Shown: in pieces, positions 7,895-16,753 of the stretch
How the letters are laid out: each line of letters opens with the position of its first letter
How positions within the stretch are numbered: the stretch's first letter is position 1
Assembly (NCBI GenBank): GCA_964514485.1
Contig: CAZEWG010000002.1
Span: forward strand, 62,001-126,000
From: JAEZAA01 sp964514485
GTDB lineage: Bacteria > Pseudomonadota > Gammaproteobacteria > Pseudomonadales > Oleiphilaceae
Direction: 5' to 3'
DNA: 64,000 nucleotides
The notes under the pieces: model-generated
Told to the model about the DNA's origin: nothing
Seen by the model: the letters and a program-made list of their open reading frames with translations, nothing else
Databases searched by the model: none
Made by a program: the position numbers and the translations under genes

Positions 7895-10729
7895 TTAGAG
7901 CGCTTTGATCTTCTCCAACTGCTCCTGCAGCTTGTCGCGGGCGGAGTTCATGTCGGCCAGCTTGGCACGTTCCTTCTCGACCACATCGGCAGGAGCCTTG
8001 GCGACAAAGCTCTCGTTGCCCAGCTTGCCTTGCAGACGACCGATTTCCTTGTCGGCTTTGTCGATCTCCTTGCTCAGTCGGGCAATTTCCGCGTCCTTGT
8101 CGATCAGGCCTGCCATGGGCACCAGGATTTCCATACCGGCGGCCAGCTGGGTCGCGGCAGGCGGCGCTTCATCGCCGGCTTCCAGCCACTGGATGGATTC
8201 CAGTTTGGCCAGGGTCTTCAGGAACCGGCTGTTCTCCTCCAGGCGCCGTTTGTCTTCGGCGTTGCCATTACGGAACAGCACCGGAATCGGCTTGGCCGGG
8301 GAGATGTCCATCTCGCCACGGATGTTACGGACACCGATGATCACCCCCTGCAGCCATTCAATATCGGCCAGGGCCTGCTGATCCACGCTGCTGGCATCGG
8401 CCTCGGGATAAGGCTGCAGCATAATGGTATCGCCCTGCTTGCCAGCCAGAGGCGCCACGCGCTGCCAGATTTCTTCCGTGATAAACGGCATAAACGGGTG
8501 AGCCAGGCGCAGGGCGGCTTCCAGCACCCGGACCAGGGTCCGACGGGTGCCACGCTGACGCTCGGCGGGGGCGGACTCGTCCCACAACACCGGCTTGGAC
8601 AGCTCCAGATACCAGTCGCAGTACTCGTTCCAGATGAACTCGTAGATGGCTTGGGCGGCCAGGTCAAAGCGGAACTGTTCCAGCTGGCGGGTCACTTCCT
8701 GCTCCGCATGCTGCAGGCGGGAAATGATCCAGCGGTCGGCCAGGGTCAGCTCCACCGGTTCATTGTTAACGCCACAATCCTTGCCTTCGGTATTCATCAG
8801 CACATAGCGGGCGGCGTTCCAGATCTTGTTACAGAAGTTGCGGAAGCCTTCCACCCGGCCCATGTCGAATTTGATGTCCCGGCCGGTGGAGGCCAGGGAG
8901 CAGAAGGTGAAACGCAGGGCATCGGTGCCGTAGGAGGCGATGCCGTCCGGGAACTCCTTGCGGGTGCGCTTCTCGATCTCGTCCGCCATCTGGGGCTGCA
9001 TCAGACCGGTGGTACGTTTCTGCACCAGGGTTTCCAGATCAATCCCGTCAATGATATCCAGCGGGTCCAGGACGTTGCCCTTGGATTTGGACATCTTCTG
9101 GCCTTCGCTGTCGCGGACCAGGCCATGCACGTAGACGTGCTTGAAGGGCACCTGGGGCGTGCCGTCTTCATCTTTGACGAAGTGCATGGTCATCATGATC
9201 ATCCGGGCAACCCAGAAGAAGATGATGTCAAAGCCGGTGACCAGTACATCGGTGGGATGGAAGGTCTTGAGTTCCGGGGTCTGTTCCGGCCAACCCAGGG
9301 TGGAGAAGGTCCACAAACCCGAGCTGAACCAGGTGTCCAGCACGTCTTCGTCCTGGCGCAGGGCAACCTCTGCCTCCAGGTTATATTTGCCGCGGACTTC
9401 CGCCTCATCCCGGCCCACGTAGACATTGCCGTTATTGTCGTACCAAGCGGGAATCCGGTGGCCCCACCAGAGCTGGCGGGAAATACACCAGTCCTGAATG
9501 TCCCGCATCCAGGCGAAATACATGTTTTCGTACTGCTTGGGTACGAACTGGATCCGGCCATCCTCGACTGCTTCAATGGCGGGTTTGGCCAGCACGGAGG
9601 CTTTCACATACCACTGATCGGTCAGCCAGGGTTCGATGACCACGCCGGAACGGTCGCCCCGGGGTACTTTCAGCTTATGGGGCTCGATCTTCTCCAGCAG
9701 GCCCAGCTGTTCGAATTCGGCCACGATCTTTTTACGGGCCTCAAAACGGTCCAGGCCCGCATAGGCTTCGGGGGCTTTCTCGCCATGTTGGGATTCGTAG
9801 CCTTCGAAGGTCAGCACCGTGAACTCGCCAAGAATATGGGCGTCCCGGTCCAGCACGTTGATCAGGGGCAGGTTGTGGCGCTTGCCCACTTCATAGTCGT
9901 TGAAGTCGTGGGCGGGGGTGATCTTCACGCAACCCGTACCGAATTCCCGGTCCACGTACTCGTCGGCAATGATGGGAATCAGCCGGTCGACAATCGGCAG
10001 GCGAATATTTTTGCCGATCAAGTGCTTGTAGCGCTCATCTTCCGGATGCACCGCCACGGCGGTGTCCCCCAGCATGGTTTCCGGACGGGTGGTGGCCACG
10101 ATCAGGTGAGTGGAGCCGTCTTCCAGGGGATAACGCAGGTGCCAGAGAAAGCCTTTTTCTTCTTCAGACAGTACTTCCAGATCGGAAATGGCGGTATGGA
10201 GTTTCGGGTCCCAGTTGACCAGGCGCTTGCCGCGATAGATCAGACCGTCATCGTATAGGCGGACAAAGGCTTCCTGAACGGCCTTGGACAGCCCTTCGTC
10301 CATGGTGAAGCGCTCCCGGGACCAGTCCACGGAGGAGCCCAGGCGGCGGATCTGACGGGTAATGGTGCCGCCGGACTGTTCTTTCCATTCCCAGATTTTT
10401 TCCAGGAATTTGTCCCGGCCCAGGTCATGGCGGGTCACATTTTGGGCCGCCAACTGGCGCTCCACCACCATTTGGGTGGCAATGCCGGCGTGATCGGTAC
10501 CCGGCTGCCACAGGGTGTTTCGCCCTTGCATCCGGCGATAGCGAATCAGCGCGTCCATGATGGCATTGTTGAAGCCGTGCCCCATGTGCAGGCTGCCGGT
10601 GACGTTGGGCGGCGGAATCATGATGCAGTAGGAGTCGCCCTTACCGCTTGGCTTGAAATAACCCCGTTCTTCCCAAAGCTGATACCAATGGCGTTCGAGT
10701 TCGTTGGGCTGGTAGGTCTTTTCCATCAT
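7895..10729 (-). CDS. valS: Valyl-tRNA synthetase
   Basis: A 944-residue class I aminoacyl-tRNA synthetase that charges tRNA-Val. The HIGH-type motif is in PPPNVTGSLHMGHGF (about residue 40), the KMSKS motif in GQKMSKSKGNVLDP, and the editing domain shows TTRPETMLGDTAVAVHPED. The C-terminal coiled-coil arm is clear in the last 65 residues (Glu/Lys/Leu-rich). Length is normal. A TATAAT hexamer lies 44 bases upstream of the start. It follows pepA-holC and a small gene in the order seen in pseudomonads, but with its own likely promoter. Confidence 0.97.
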   Translation of the reverse strand: MMEKTYQPNELERHWYQLWEERGYFKPSGKGDSYCIMIPPPNVTGSLHMGHGFNNAIMDALIRYRRMQGRNTLWQPGTDHAGIATQMVVERQLAAQNVTRHDLGRDKFLEKIWEWKEQSGGTITRQIRRLGSSVDWSRERFTMDEGLSKAVQEAFVRLYDDGLIYRGKRLVNWDPKLHTAISDLEVLSEEEKGFLWHLRYPLEDGSTHLIVATTRPETMLGDTAVAVHPEDERYKHLIGKNIRLPIVDRLIPIIADEYVDREFGTGCVKITPAHDFNDYEVGKRHNLPLINVLDRDAHILGEFTVLTFEGYESQHGEKAPEAYAGLDRFEARKKIVAEFEQLGLLEKIEPHKLKVPRGDRSGVVIEPWLTDQWYVKASVLAKPAIEAVEDGRIQFVPKQYENMYFAWMRDIQDWCISRQLWWGHRIPAWYDNNGNVYVGRDEAEVRGKYNLEAEVALRQDEDVLDTWFSSGLWTFSTLGWPEQTPELKTFHPTDVLVTGFDIIFFWVARMIMMTMHFVKDEDGTPQVPFKHVYVHGLVRDSEGQKMSKSKGNVLDPLDIIDGIDLETLVQKRTTGLMQPQMADEIEKRTRKEFPDGIASYGTDALRFTFCSLASTGRDIKFDMGRVEGFRNFCNKIWNAARYVLMNTEGKDCGVNNEPVELTLADRWIISRLQHAEQEVTRQLEQFRFDLAAQAIYEFIWNEYCDWYLELSKPVLWDESAPAERQRGTRRTLVRVLEAALRLAHPFMPFITEEIWQRVAPLAGKQGDTIMLQPYPEADASSVDQQALADIEWLQGVIIGVRNIRGEMDISPAKPIPVLFRNGNAEDKRRLEENSRFLKTLAKLESIQWLEAGDEAPPAATQLAAGMEILVPMAGLIDKDAEIARLSKEIDKADKEIGRLQGKLGNESFVAKAPADVVEKERAKLADMNSARDKLQEQLEKIKAL

Positions 10730-10772
10730 TCGGTCGCTTGTTTATCGGTCAATGGCTTAAAGAAAGCTAGGC

Positions 10773-10778
10773 ATTATA
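10773..10778 (-). promoter_or_regulatory. Candidate -10 element for valS
   Basis: On the minus strand the sequence reads TATAAT 44 bases before the valS ATG, in a 128-base gap after the preceding small gene. No convincing -35 is found at the usual spacing, so this is a partial promoter match only. Confidence 0.4.
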
Positions 10779-10857
10779 CACGCCTGGCAAAATGACGGGT
10801 ATAGAGGCGGCGTTGGCGGTAGGGCCCGAGTCGGGTGACCCGGGCGGAACCAGGGTG

Positions 10858-11271
10858 TCAGAGGCGCTTGGATGGTGGGGTGAGATGTTGCTCCAGGGCC
10901 TCGCGGATACGCTGCTCGATCAGGGGGCGGATATCGTTGATTAATTGCTCTGCAATTTGGTCCGCCAGTCGGTCCAGCAGCTTGGGTTCGGTCTTGTCCT
11001 GTCGGTCTGGGGAAGTCGTTGCCCGAGGGGGCGGGGTGGCCTCCTTGGGGAAAGAAAACTGAACGAACTGCTTTTGGAACTCCGCCCGCTCCCGGGCCAA
11101 CTGCTCCAGGTGCTCGTAGGGAAGAAAGGGGTTGTTCCGGGGCAGGGCTTTAGCGCTGGCAGCCGGGGATAACGTAGGAATCGCGGAGAGCTCGGCTTTG
11201 GAGCTTTCCTCTACAACCACCAGATCATCCAGGGTGGGAATCTCGGTTTCGTGCGAGTTGTCGCTTGCCAT
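10858..11271 (-). CDS. Conserved hypothetical protein between holC and valS
   Basis: A 137-residue acidic-to-mixed soluble protein. The first 45 residues are low-complexity (Glu, Ser, Pro, Ala rich), followed by the segment NPFLPYEHLEQLARERAEFQKQF, a Pro/Thr/Arg-rich linker, and a C-terminal amphipathic helix pair (DRLADQIAEQLINDIRPLIE). There is no signal peptide or catalytic motif. A gene of similar size occupies the same place between holC and valS in pseudomonads, which argues it is real. I do not know its function; a partner of the polymerase chi subunit is only a guess from position. Confidence 0.6.
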   Translation of the reverse strand: MASDNSHETEIPTLDDLVVVEESSKAELSAIPTLSPAASAKALPRNNPFLPYEHLEQLARERAEFQKQFVQFSFPKEATPPPRATTSPDRQDKTEPKLLDRLADQIAEQLINDIRPLIEQRIREALEQHLTPPSKRL

Positions 11272-11316
11272 AAAGTCGTCTTCCTTGTTCCGGCCTGTTT
11301 GTAAAGAAATGTTGCG

Positions 11317-11766
11317 CTATTTTAAATTGTGACTGGCAACATTGTAACCATTTTTACGATACAGGCGGAAATGGTCCCGTGACGCCGACAGAATATCGGG
11401 ACGCTGGGTGACGACTTCGGCAATGCGGGGAAAGGAACTGAAAAACTCGGGCACCGACTGGGCCAGGTTGATCAGAATGGGCGGCTCTGGCATGGCGGGT
11501 GCGTCCAGGCGGGCCTGAAGCGTGCCCGTGCCCAGGGTGACGGGGGCCGCGGCAGCTTCTGGTGCCTGTTGCAGGCTATGGGGAATAAAACTGTCCGGGC
11601 GAAAAGACCACAGCCACTGATCCAGTTCCTGGGCCTCTTCTTCCGTTTGCAAATGGATATGGACACGGTGACCCTGGCGCCAGGCTTTTTCCACCAGCCG
11701 GCAGACCATCAGGTGCCGGCTGTGATCATCCTCTCGTTGCAGAATGTAGAAATCCGCCTGGCCCAT
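11317..11766 (-). CDS. holC: DNA polymerase III chi subunit HolC
   Basis: About 149 residues. Chi links the clamp loader to single-strand-binding protein at the replication fork. Family signs: ADFYILQREDDHSRHLMVCRLVEKAWRQGHRVHIH at the start (Walker-like helix pattern of chi), LWSFRPDSFIPH in the middle, and VPEFFSSFPRIAEVV toward the end. Two in-frame ATGs compete: 11772 overlaps the pepA stop as TAATG, while 11766 has AGGG at nine bases, so I prefer 11766. Translation is probably coupled to pepA. Confidence 0.88.
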   Translation of the reverse strand: MGQADFYILQREDDHSRHLMVCRLVEKAWRQGHRVHIHLQTEEEAQELDQWLWSFRPDSFIPHSLQQAPEAAAAPVTLGTGTLQARLDAPAMPEPPILINLAQSVPEFFSSFPRIAEVVTQRPDILSASRDHFRLYRKNGYNVASHNLK

Positions 11767-11771
11767 TGGCA

Positions 11772-13265
11772 TTAGCCCTGCTGCTGGATTTGGTTGAGCA
11801 GGTACTGGGTCAGCATGGGAACCGGGCGGCCATTGGCGCCTTTTTCCTTGCCGCTCACCCAGGCGGTGCCCGCGATATCCAGGTGGGCCCACTTGTATTT
11901 CTTGGTAAAACGGGCCAGGAAGCAGGCGGCGGTGATGGTGCCTGCCGGACGGCCACCGATATTGGGAATATCCGCGAAGTTGCTTTCCAGCGAGGTCTGA
12001 TAATCATCCCACAGCGGCAGTTGCCAGGCGCGGTCATGGGCTTCAATCCCTGCCTGCAGCAGCTTTTGGGCGAGCTCCTCGTCGTTGGCCAGCAGGCCCG
12101 TGGCATGGTGGCCCAGGGCGATGACGCAGGCACCGGTCAGGGTGGCGATGTCCACCACGCTGGCCGGGTTGAAACGCTCGGCGTAGGTGAGGGCGTCACA
12201 AAGTACCAGGCGGCCTTCGGCGTCGGTGTTCAGGATTTCCACGGTCTGGCCGGACATGGTGGTGACAATGTCGCCGGGCTTGGTGGCCTTGCCGCTGGGC
12301 ATGTTTTCCGCGCTGGAAATAATACCCACCACGTTGATGGGCGCGTTCAGCTCCGCCAGGGCGGTCAGGGTTCCGATCACGCTGGCGGCGCCGCACATGT
12401 CGTACTTCATTTCGTCCATTTCAGCGCCGGGCTTCAAGCTGATACCGCCGGTATCGAAGGTGATCCCCTTGCCGACGATGACATGGGGGGCCTGGGCGGA
12501 GTCGCCGCCCTTGTATTCCATCACAACCAGCTTGGCGGGCTCGTCGCTGCCGGCGCTGACCGCCAGCAGGGCGCCCATGCCCAGCTCTTTCATGTCTTTT
12601 TCATCCAGCACCTGGGTGGTGATTTTGTCATAGGTGCTGGCGAGCGCCAGGCCTTGCTCAGCCAGATAGCTGGGGGTGCAGATGTTGCCGGGCAGGTTGC
12701 CCAGGTTCCGGGTGACCTCAACGCCTTTGGCAATGGCGCAGCCCTGTTTGACGGCTTGTTCAGCCTGGTCCAGTTCTGCCTGGGTGACCGCCAGTTGAAG
12801 TTCTGAGAGGTTGAGTGGCTTGGCTTTTTCGCTTTTGGTGGTGTCGTAGCGGTAAAGGCCGGCGGCCGTTGTTTCCACGTGAAAGCGCGTCTTCCAGGCG
12901 GTGTCCCGATTGGGCACGTCGGCCTGGGGCAGGCAGGAGACCGCCTGCTTGATGGGGCTGTTCTTCAGGGCATTGGTCGCGGCCTGGATGACTTTGCGGT
13001 AGTTGTTCTCGTTGAGCTTGGCCGAGTCGCCAAGGCCGACCACCAGAGCGCGGGCCGGGCTTGCACTGCCGCAGTCGTACAGCCAGGAGGTAGAGGCCAG
13101 TTTTCCGTCCAGGTCGCCCTGCTGGATCAGTTTGCTCAGGAGTCCGTTAGTGCTGGCATCCAGCGCTTTTGCCGCTTCGGTGAGCGCGCCCTTTTCATAG
13201 AGACCGACGATGACACAATCGGCATTAAGCTGAAGGGGATCCTGGCTGATCGCGGAATATTTCAT
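11772..13265 (-). CDS. pepA: Leucyl aminopeptidase PepA
   Basis: A 497-residue M17 aminopeptidase with two metal ions per active site; PepA also acts as a DNA-binding accessory protein in some bacteria. The signature NTDAEGRLVLCDALTYAE and the metal-binding DTGGISLKPGAEMDEMKYD are intact. The start is ATG at 13265 preceded by GGAGAGGTT; the open frame upstream is not used. It heads the pepA-holC pair and is divergent from lptF, a common gammaproteobacterial arrangement. Confidence 0.96.
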   Translation of the reverse strand: MKYSAISQDPLQLNADCVIVGLYEKGALTEAAKALDASTNGLLSKLIQQGDLDGKLASTSWLYDCGSASPARALVVGLGDSAKLNENNYRKVIQAATNALKNSPIKQAVSCLPQADVPNRDTAWKTRFHVETTAAGLYRYDTTKSEKAKPLNLSELQLAVTQAELDQAEQAVKQGCAIAKGVEVTRNLGNLPGNICTPSYLAEQGLALASTYDKITTQVLDEKDMKELGMGALLAVSAGSDEPAKLVVMEYKGGDSAQAPHVIVGKGITFDTGGISLKPGAEMDEMKYDMCGAASVIGTLTALAELNAPINVVGIISSAENMPSGKATKPGDIVTTMSGQTVEILNTDAEGRLVLCDALTYAERFNPASVVDIATLTGACVIALGHHATGLLANDEELAQKLLQAGIEAHDRAWQLPLWDDYQTSLESNFADIPNIGGRPAGTITAACFLARFTKKYKWAHLDIAGTAWVSGKEKGANGRPVPMLTQYLLNQIQQQG

Positions 13266-13435
13266 AACCTCTCCAAGTGCTGTGGGTTGATGGGGTAGTG
13301 GCAGAGCCGGAACCGGGCTGCGCCCTGATGATATCAAATGGGCTAGACGGCGCTGTACAAACCGGGTTTGGCTGCTTTGCCGTGAGTACTTGCTACGAGT
13401 TTACGTGAACGGGTGATAAATTCCAGTGATGCCCT

Positions 13436-13465
13436 TTGCCTCGATACTGGATTCTTACCTACAAT
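13436..13465 (+). promoter_or_regulatory. Candidate sigma-70 promoter for lptFG
   Basis: TTGCCT at 13436-13441 and TACAAT at 13460-13465 are separated by 18 bases, in the pepA/lptF divergent region about 64 bases before the proposed lptF start. This is a fair match to a housekeeping promoter. Confidence 0.45.
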
Positions 13466-13528
13466 ACCCGTCCTTATAAGATATCGAAGCGGCTACTCAA
13501 TCCATACCTGTATTCGGCGGGAATTAGC

Positions 13529-14638
13529 TTGTTCATCATTTTCCGTTATCTCACTCGTCAGTTGCTGATCAGCATGACCGCGGTTGCCGGCATCCTGCTA
13601 CTGATTTTCATGAGTGGGCGTTTTATTAAATACCTGGCGGAAGCCGCGGCCGGTGAACTGGCCCCGGATGTGCTGTTTGCCATTATCGGCTATCGCCTGC
13701 CCAGTTTTCTGGAGCTGATTCTGCCGCTGGCGCTGTTTATCGGCATTCTGCTGGCTTACGGTCGAATGTACCTGGAAAGCGAGATGACGGTGCTCAAGGC
13801 CTGCGGGATGAGTGATGGCCAGTTGATCAAGCTGACCATGGGCTCCGCGTTGGTGGTCATGGTCATTGTGGCGGTCATGAGTCTTTATCTCAGCCCCTGG
13901 GGGATTCAGCAGGTCGAGCGGATTTTTGATGAGCAGTCCAAAATGACCGAGTTTGAGCTGCTGGCGCCCGGACGCTTTCAGCCCCTGAAAAGCGGTGAGC
14001 GGGTGACCTACACCGAGGGGCTGAGCAGCGATAAACGGGAAATGCAGAACGTGTTCATTGCCGAGAAAGGCCGTGCGGGGGGCAGCCCTTCCGTGGTCTT
14101 TGCCAAAACCGGCACCCAGCTGGTCAACCCCCAGACCGGTGAGCGCTTTATCGTACTCCATGATGGGGCCCGTTATCAGGGGCATCCGGGAAGCCTGGAT
14201 TTCAGGGTGCTGGAGTTTGAAGAGTATGGGGTCAAGATCTCGGAGCCCACGGCAGAGCGGCGTCGGGTCAAGGACGAGGCAATTCCCACGTTGGAGTTGA
14301 TGAAGTCTGAAAACCCCAAATATCTCGCCTTGCTGCAGTGGCGCGTGTCGATCCCCCTCATCGTGCCGATCGTGGCCTTGTTGGCCATTCCCCTGAGCCG
14401 GGTTAATCCGCGGCAGGGGCGATTTTTCCACTTGCTGCCGGCCATGATGATCTACATCGGCTACCTGGGGTTGCTGATCGCCTCCCGCAATATGCTGGAA
14501 AAAGGCACCATTCCGTTCTGGCTGGGGCTTTGGTGGGTGCACATCCTGTTTTTCGGCATTGCCATGACGCTGCAATACGGCGGGGGATTCCTATACAGCC
14601 GGCGGATGCGCCGCAGGAGCGCGGTACCACATGCGTAA
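13529..14638 (+). CDS. lptF: LPS export permease LptF
   Basis: About 369 residues, one of the two membrane subunits of the LptB2FG ABC transporter that pulls lipopolysaccharide from the inner membrane. Hydrophobic helices flank a periplasmic beta-jellyroll: FRYLTRQLLISM, the conserved SGRFIKYLAEAAAGEL, LILPLALFIGILLAYGRMY, then a soluble region, then three C-terminal helices. I place the start at TTG 13529 (LFIIFRYLTRQ) because family members begin at this point and GGCGGGAA lies just upstream; the upstream extension looks non-coding. It overlaps lptG by 8 bases. Confidence 0.9.
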   Translation: MFIIFRYLTRQLLISMTAVAGILLLIFMSGRFIKYLAEAAAGELAPDVLFAIIGYRLPSFLELILPLALFIGILLAYGRMYLESEMTVLKACGMSDGQLIKLTMGSALVVMVIVAVMSLYLSPWGIQQVERIFDEQSKMTEFELLAPGRFQPLKSGERVTYTEGLSSDKREMQNVFIAEKGRAGGSPSVVFAKTGTQLVNPQTGERFIVLHDGARYQGHPGSLDFRVLEFEEYGVKISEPTAERRRVKDEAIPTLELMKSENPKYLALLQWRVSIPLIVPIVALLAIPLSRVNPRQGRFFHLLPAMMIYIGYLGLLIASRNMLEKGTIPFWLGLWWVHILFFGIAMTLQYGGGFLYSRRMRRRSAVPHA

Positions 14639-15692
14639 ACTGGATCATTATGTTGTTTCGACGGTGTTCGGCGCCTTGGTGATGGTGCTGATGGTGGTGC
14701 TGTCACTGGATTTGGTGTTCGCGTTTATCAACGAATTGGATGAACAGGAAAACCAATACCAAACGTTCCAAGCCCTGTCTTATATCCTTTGGACCTTGCC
14801 ACGCAGAATCTATGACTATCTGCCGTTAGCTGCCTTTATGGGCAGTCTGGTGGGATTGGGGGCGCTTGCCAATAATTCCGAGCTGGTGGTGATGCGGGCG
14901 GCGGGTATTTCCACCGGGCGCATTGTCTGGGCAGCCATGAAGCCGGCGCTGGTGGTCGTGGTGATTAGCCTGGCGCTGGGCGAGTATGTGGTTCCCCATA
15001 CCGAACGGGTGGCCCAGACCGCCAAGTCGTTAGCCAAGGGCACGGGCGAGGCGTTAAGTTCCAAGGAAGGCTTCTGGCACCGGGAAGGCAATACCTTCAT
15101 GCACTTCAACGCGGTTGAACCCCGGGGTGTGTTGCATGGGGTGACCCTGATGGAGTTCGATAACAATCGTTGGCTTACCCGGACGACTTTTGCCCAGCGG
15201 GCGGTTTATGAAGAGGATCGCTGGCGGCTGGAGCAGGTGGTGCAAAGCGATTTGACCCCGGAAAGAATCAGCCGACGGGATATTCCGGCGATGGAGTGGA
15301 GCAACCGGCTATCACCGGAGGTTCTCGGGGTGCTGGTCGTCAAACCCGAAAACCTCTCGATCCAGGGGCTGTATACCTATTCCCGTTATTTGTTGAGCCA
15401 GGATCTGAACGCCAATAACTACCTGATGGCCTTTTGGAAGAAAGTGCTGACGCCGGTGGCGACGGCGGTGTTGGTGCTGGTCGCGATTTCCTTTGTGTTC
15501 GGGCCGCTGCGCTCGGTCACCATGGGGTTTCGGGTATTTGCCGGGATCATTGTGGGCCTGCTGTTCAAGTATGCCCAGGACTTGCTCGGGCCTTCCAGTC
15601 TGGTGTTCGGGTTTAACCCCATCTTCGCGACCCTGGTACCCATCCTGGTCTGCTTTGTCATTGGGATTGTGTTGTTACGCCGGGCGAGTTGA
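14631..15692 (+). CDS. lptG: LPS export permease LptG
   Basis: A 353-residue partner of LptF in the LptB2FG transporter. It begins MRKLDHYVVSTVFGAL, has the helix cluster YLPLAAFMGSLVGLGALAN with the coupling segment SELVVMRAAGIS, a periplasmic jellyroll in the middle, and the three C-terminal helices ending IGIVLLRRAS. The start overlaps the lptF end, which suggests coupled translation and equal subunit production. No terminator was found immediately downstream. Confidence 0.95.
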   Translation: MRKLDHYVVSTVFGALVMVLMVVLSLDLVFAFINELDEQENQYQTFQALSYILWTLPRRIYDYLPLAAFMGSLVGLGALANNSELVVMRAAGISTGRIVWAAMKPALVVVVISLALGEYVVPHTERVAQTAKSLAKGTGEALSSKEGFWHREGNTFMHFNAVEPRGVLHGVTLMEFDNNRWLTRTTFAQRAVYEEDRWRLEQVVQSDLTPERISRRDIPAMEWSNRLSPEVLGVLVVKPENLSIQGLYTYSRYLLSQDLNANNYLMAFWKKVLTPVATAVLVLVAISFVFGPLRSVTMGFRVFAGIIVGLLFKYAQDLLGPSSLVFGFNPIFATLVPILVCFVIGIVLLRRAS

Positions 15693-16003
15693 TCCTGTCT
15701 CAGGTTGCCCCGGCAATCTGAACAGGACTTTCCCGAATCCCGTCCGGTGAGGCAGTACTCCACGTCGACGACAGCCTCTTGCGCCCATCACGAGCATTTC
15801 ACTGTTCAGAGATCACCGATTACTTGTCGTCTATGTAATTGACAGGGCTTTGCAATCAACAGAAGATGCAGCCTATAAGGCTGATAGGCTGCGTCAATCA
15901 GTGACTGTTGCTGATTAAAACCAATCAGCGACCCGCGTTTAAACGGCTGACGGTTTCCCGACAGGGGAGCCGGGATCATCAAGGACTTGGACAGGAGTGG
16001 GAT
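15693..16003. other. Intergenic region with two successive stem-loops
   Basis: The 311 bases between lptG and the SIMPL gene hold no convincing gene. Two perfect hairpins follow each other: GCAGCCTAT/ATAGGCTGC at 15868-15892 and GCTGATT/AATCAGC at 15910-15929. Neither has a T tract. They may mark the lptFG 3' end, the leader of the next gene, or a small RNA; I cannot tell which. Confidence 0.4.
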
Positions 16004-16714
16004 ATGCGCGTCATCTCATCGGCGATTCTGGCGGTAGGTATGATTGTGGGCGGCTGGCTGGTTACAGAGGGCCTGAAGGACATCCGTACCGGTGACCGCT
16101 ACGTGACCGTAAAAGGCATGGCCGAGCGGGATGTGGAGGCTGACCTGGCGATCTGGCCGTTGCGCTATGTGGCGGCCAGCGATCACTTGGAGCAGGCACA
16201 GGCTGATATCCAGCGCAGTCGTGACGCGGTGGAGCGTTTTCTGGGCAAGTATGGCATGACTCCGGAGCAGATTGAGCTGCAGCGCCTGGATGTGACCGAT
16301 ACCACCACCAACCCCTATCAAAGCCAGCCCAGCCCCAACCGGTTTATTATCAGCCACACGCTGTTGTTGCGGAGCGAATCGCCAGAAAAGGTTCGCGCGG
16401 CCTCGCAAGCGATTAGTGAGCTGATCGATGCGGGAGTGGTCTTGTCCAGCGATTATGGCCCCAGCGGCCCCACCTACTTATTCAAGGGCCTGAATGAGAT
16501 CAAGCCGGAGTTGATCGCGGAGGCAACGGCTGCAGCCCGGGCCTCGGCTGAACAGTTTGCCAAGGATGCCAATGCCACCCTGGGTGGGTTGCGCCGCGCC
16601 AATCAAGGGGTGATCCAGATTCTGCCCCGGGATCAGGGCGCAGGCCTGGGCGAGGAAAGCCAGGCCTCCAAAACCGTCCGGGTGGTGAGCACCCTGGAAT
16701 ACTATCTACACTGA
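16004..16714 (+). CDS. SIMPL domain (DUF541) protein
   Basis: A 236-residue protein with one N-terminal membrane anchor or uncleaved signal (ISSAILAVGMIVGGWLVTEGL) followed by a SIMPL domain. Family marks are the early YVTVKGMAERDVEADLAIWP strand, an internal region with ASQAISELIDAGV, and the AEATAAARASAEQFAKDA helix. SIMPL proteins lie in the periplasm or on the membrane and have no settled biochemical function; some affect oxidative-stress tolerance. Start ATG 16004 has GGAGTGGG just upstream. The longer open frame before it is not supported. The gene is convergent with a sugar dehydrogenase. Confidence 0.82.
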   Translation: MRVISSAILAVGMIVGGWLVTEGLKDIRTGDRYVTVKGMAERDVEADLAIWPLRYVAASDHLEQAQADIQRSRDAVERFLGKYGMTPEQIELQRLDVTDTTTNPYQSQPSPNRFIISHTLLLRSESPEKVRAASQAISELIDAGVVLSSDYGPSGPTYLFKGLNEIKPELIAEATAAARASAEQFAKDANATLGGLRRANQGVIQILPRDQGAGLGEESQASKTVRVVSTLEYYLH

Positions 16715-16753
16715 TTCCAGGTTTCACTGATTAAACGGGTTCGCGGCCCCGCG

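Noticed and set aside
7829..10258. Long + strand open frame (809 codons) opposite valS
   Set aside because: It is the antisense shadow of the conserved valS gene, Gly/His/Gln-rich with no domain and no ribosome site; long antisense frames are common in high-GC genes.
11766..12806. + strand frame opposite pepA
   Set aside because: Shadow of pepA; composition and lack of ribosome site argue against coding.
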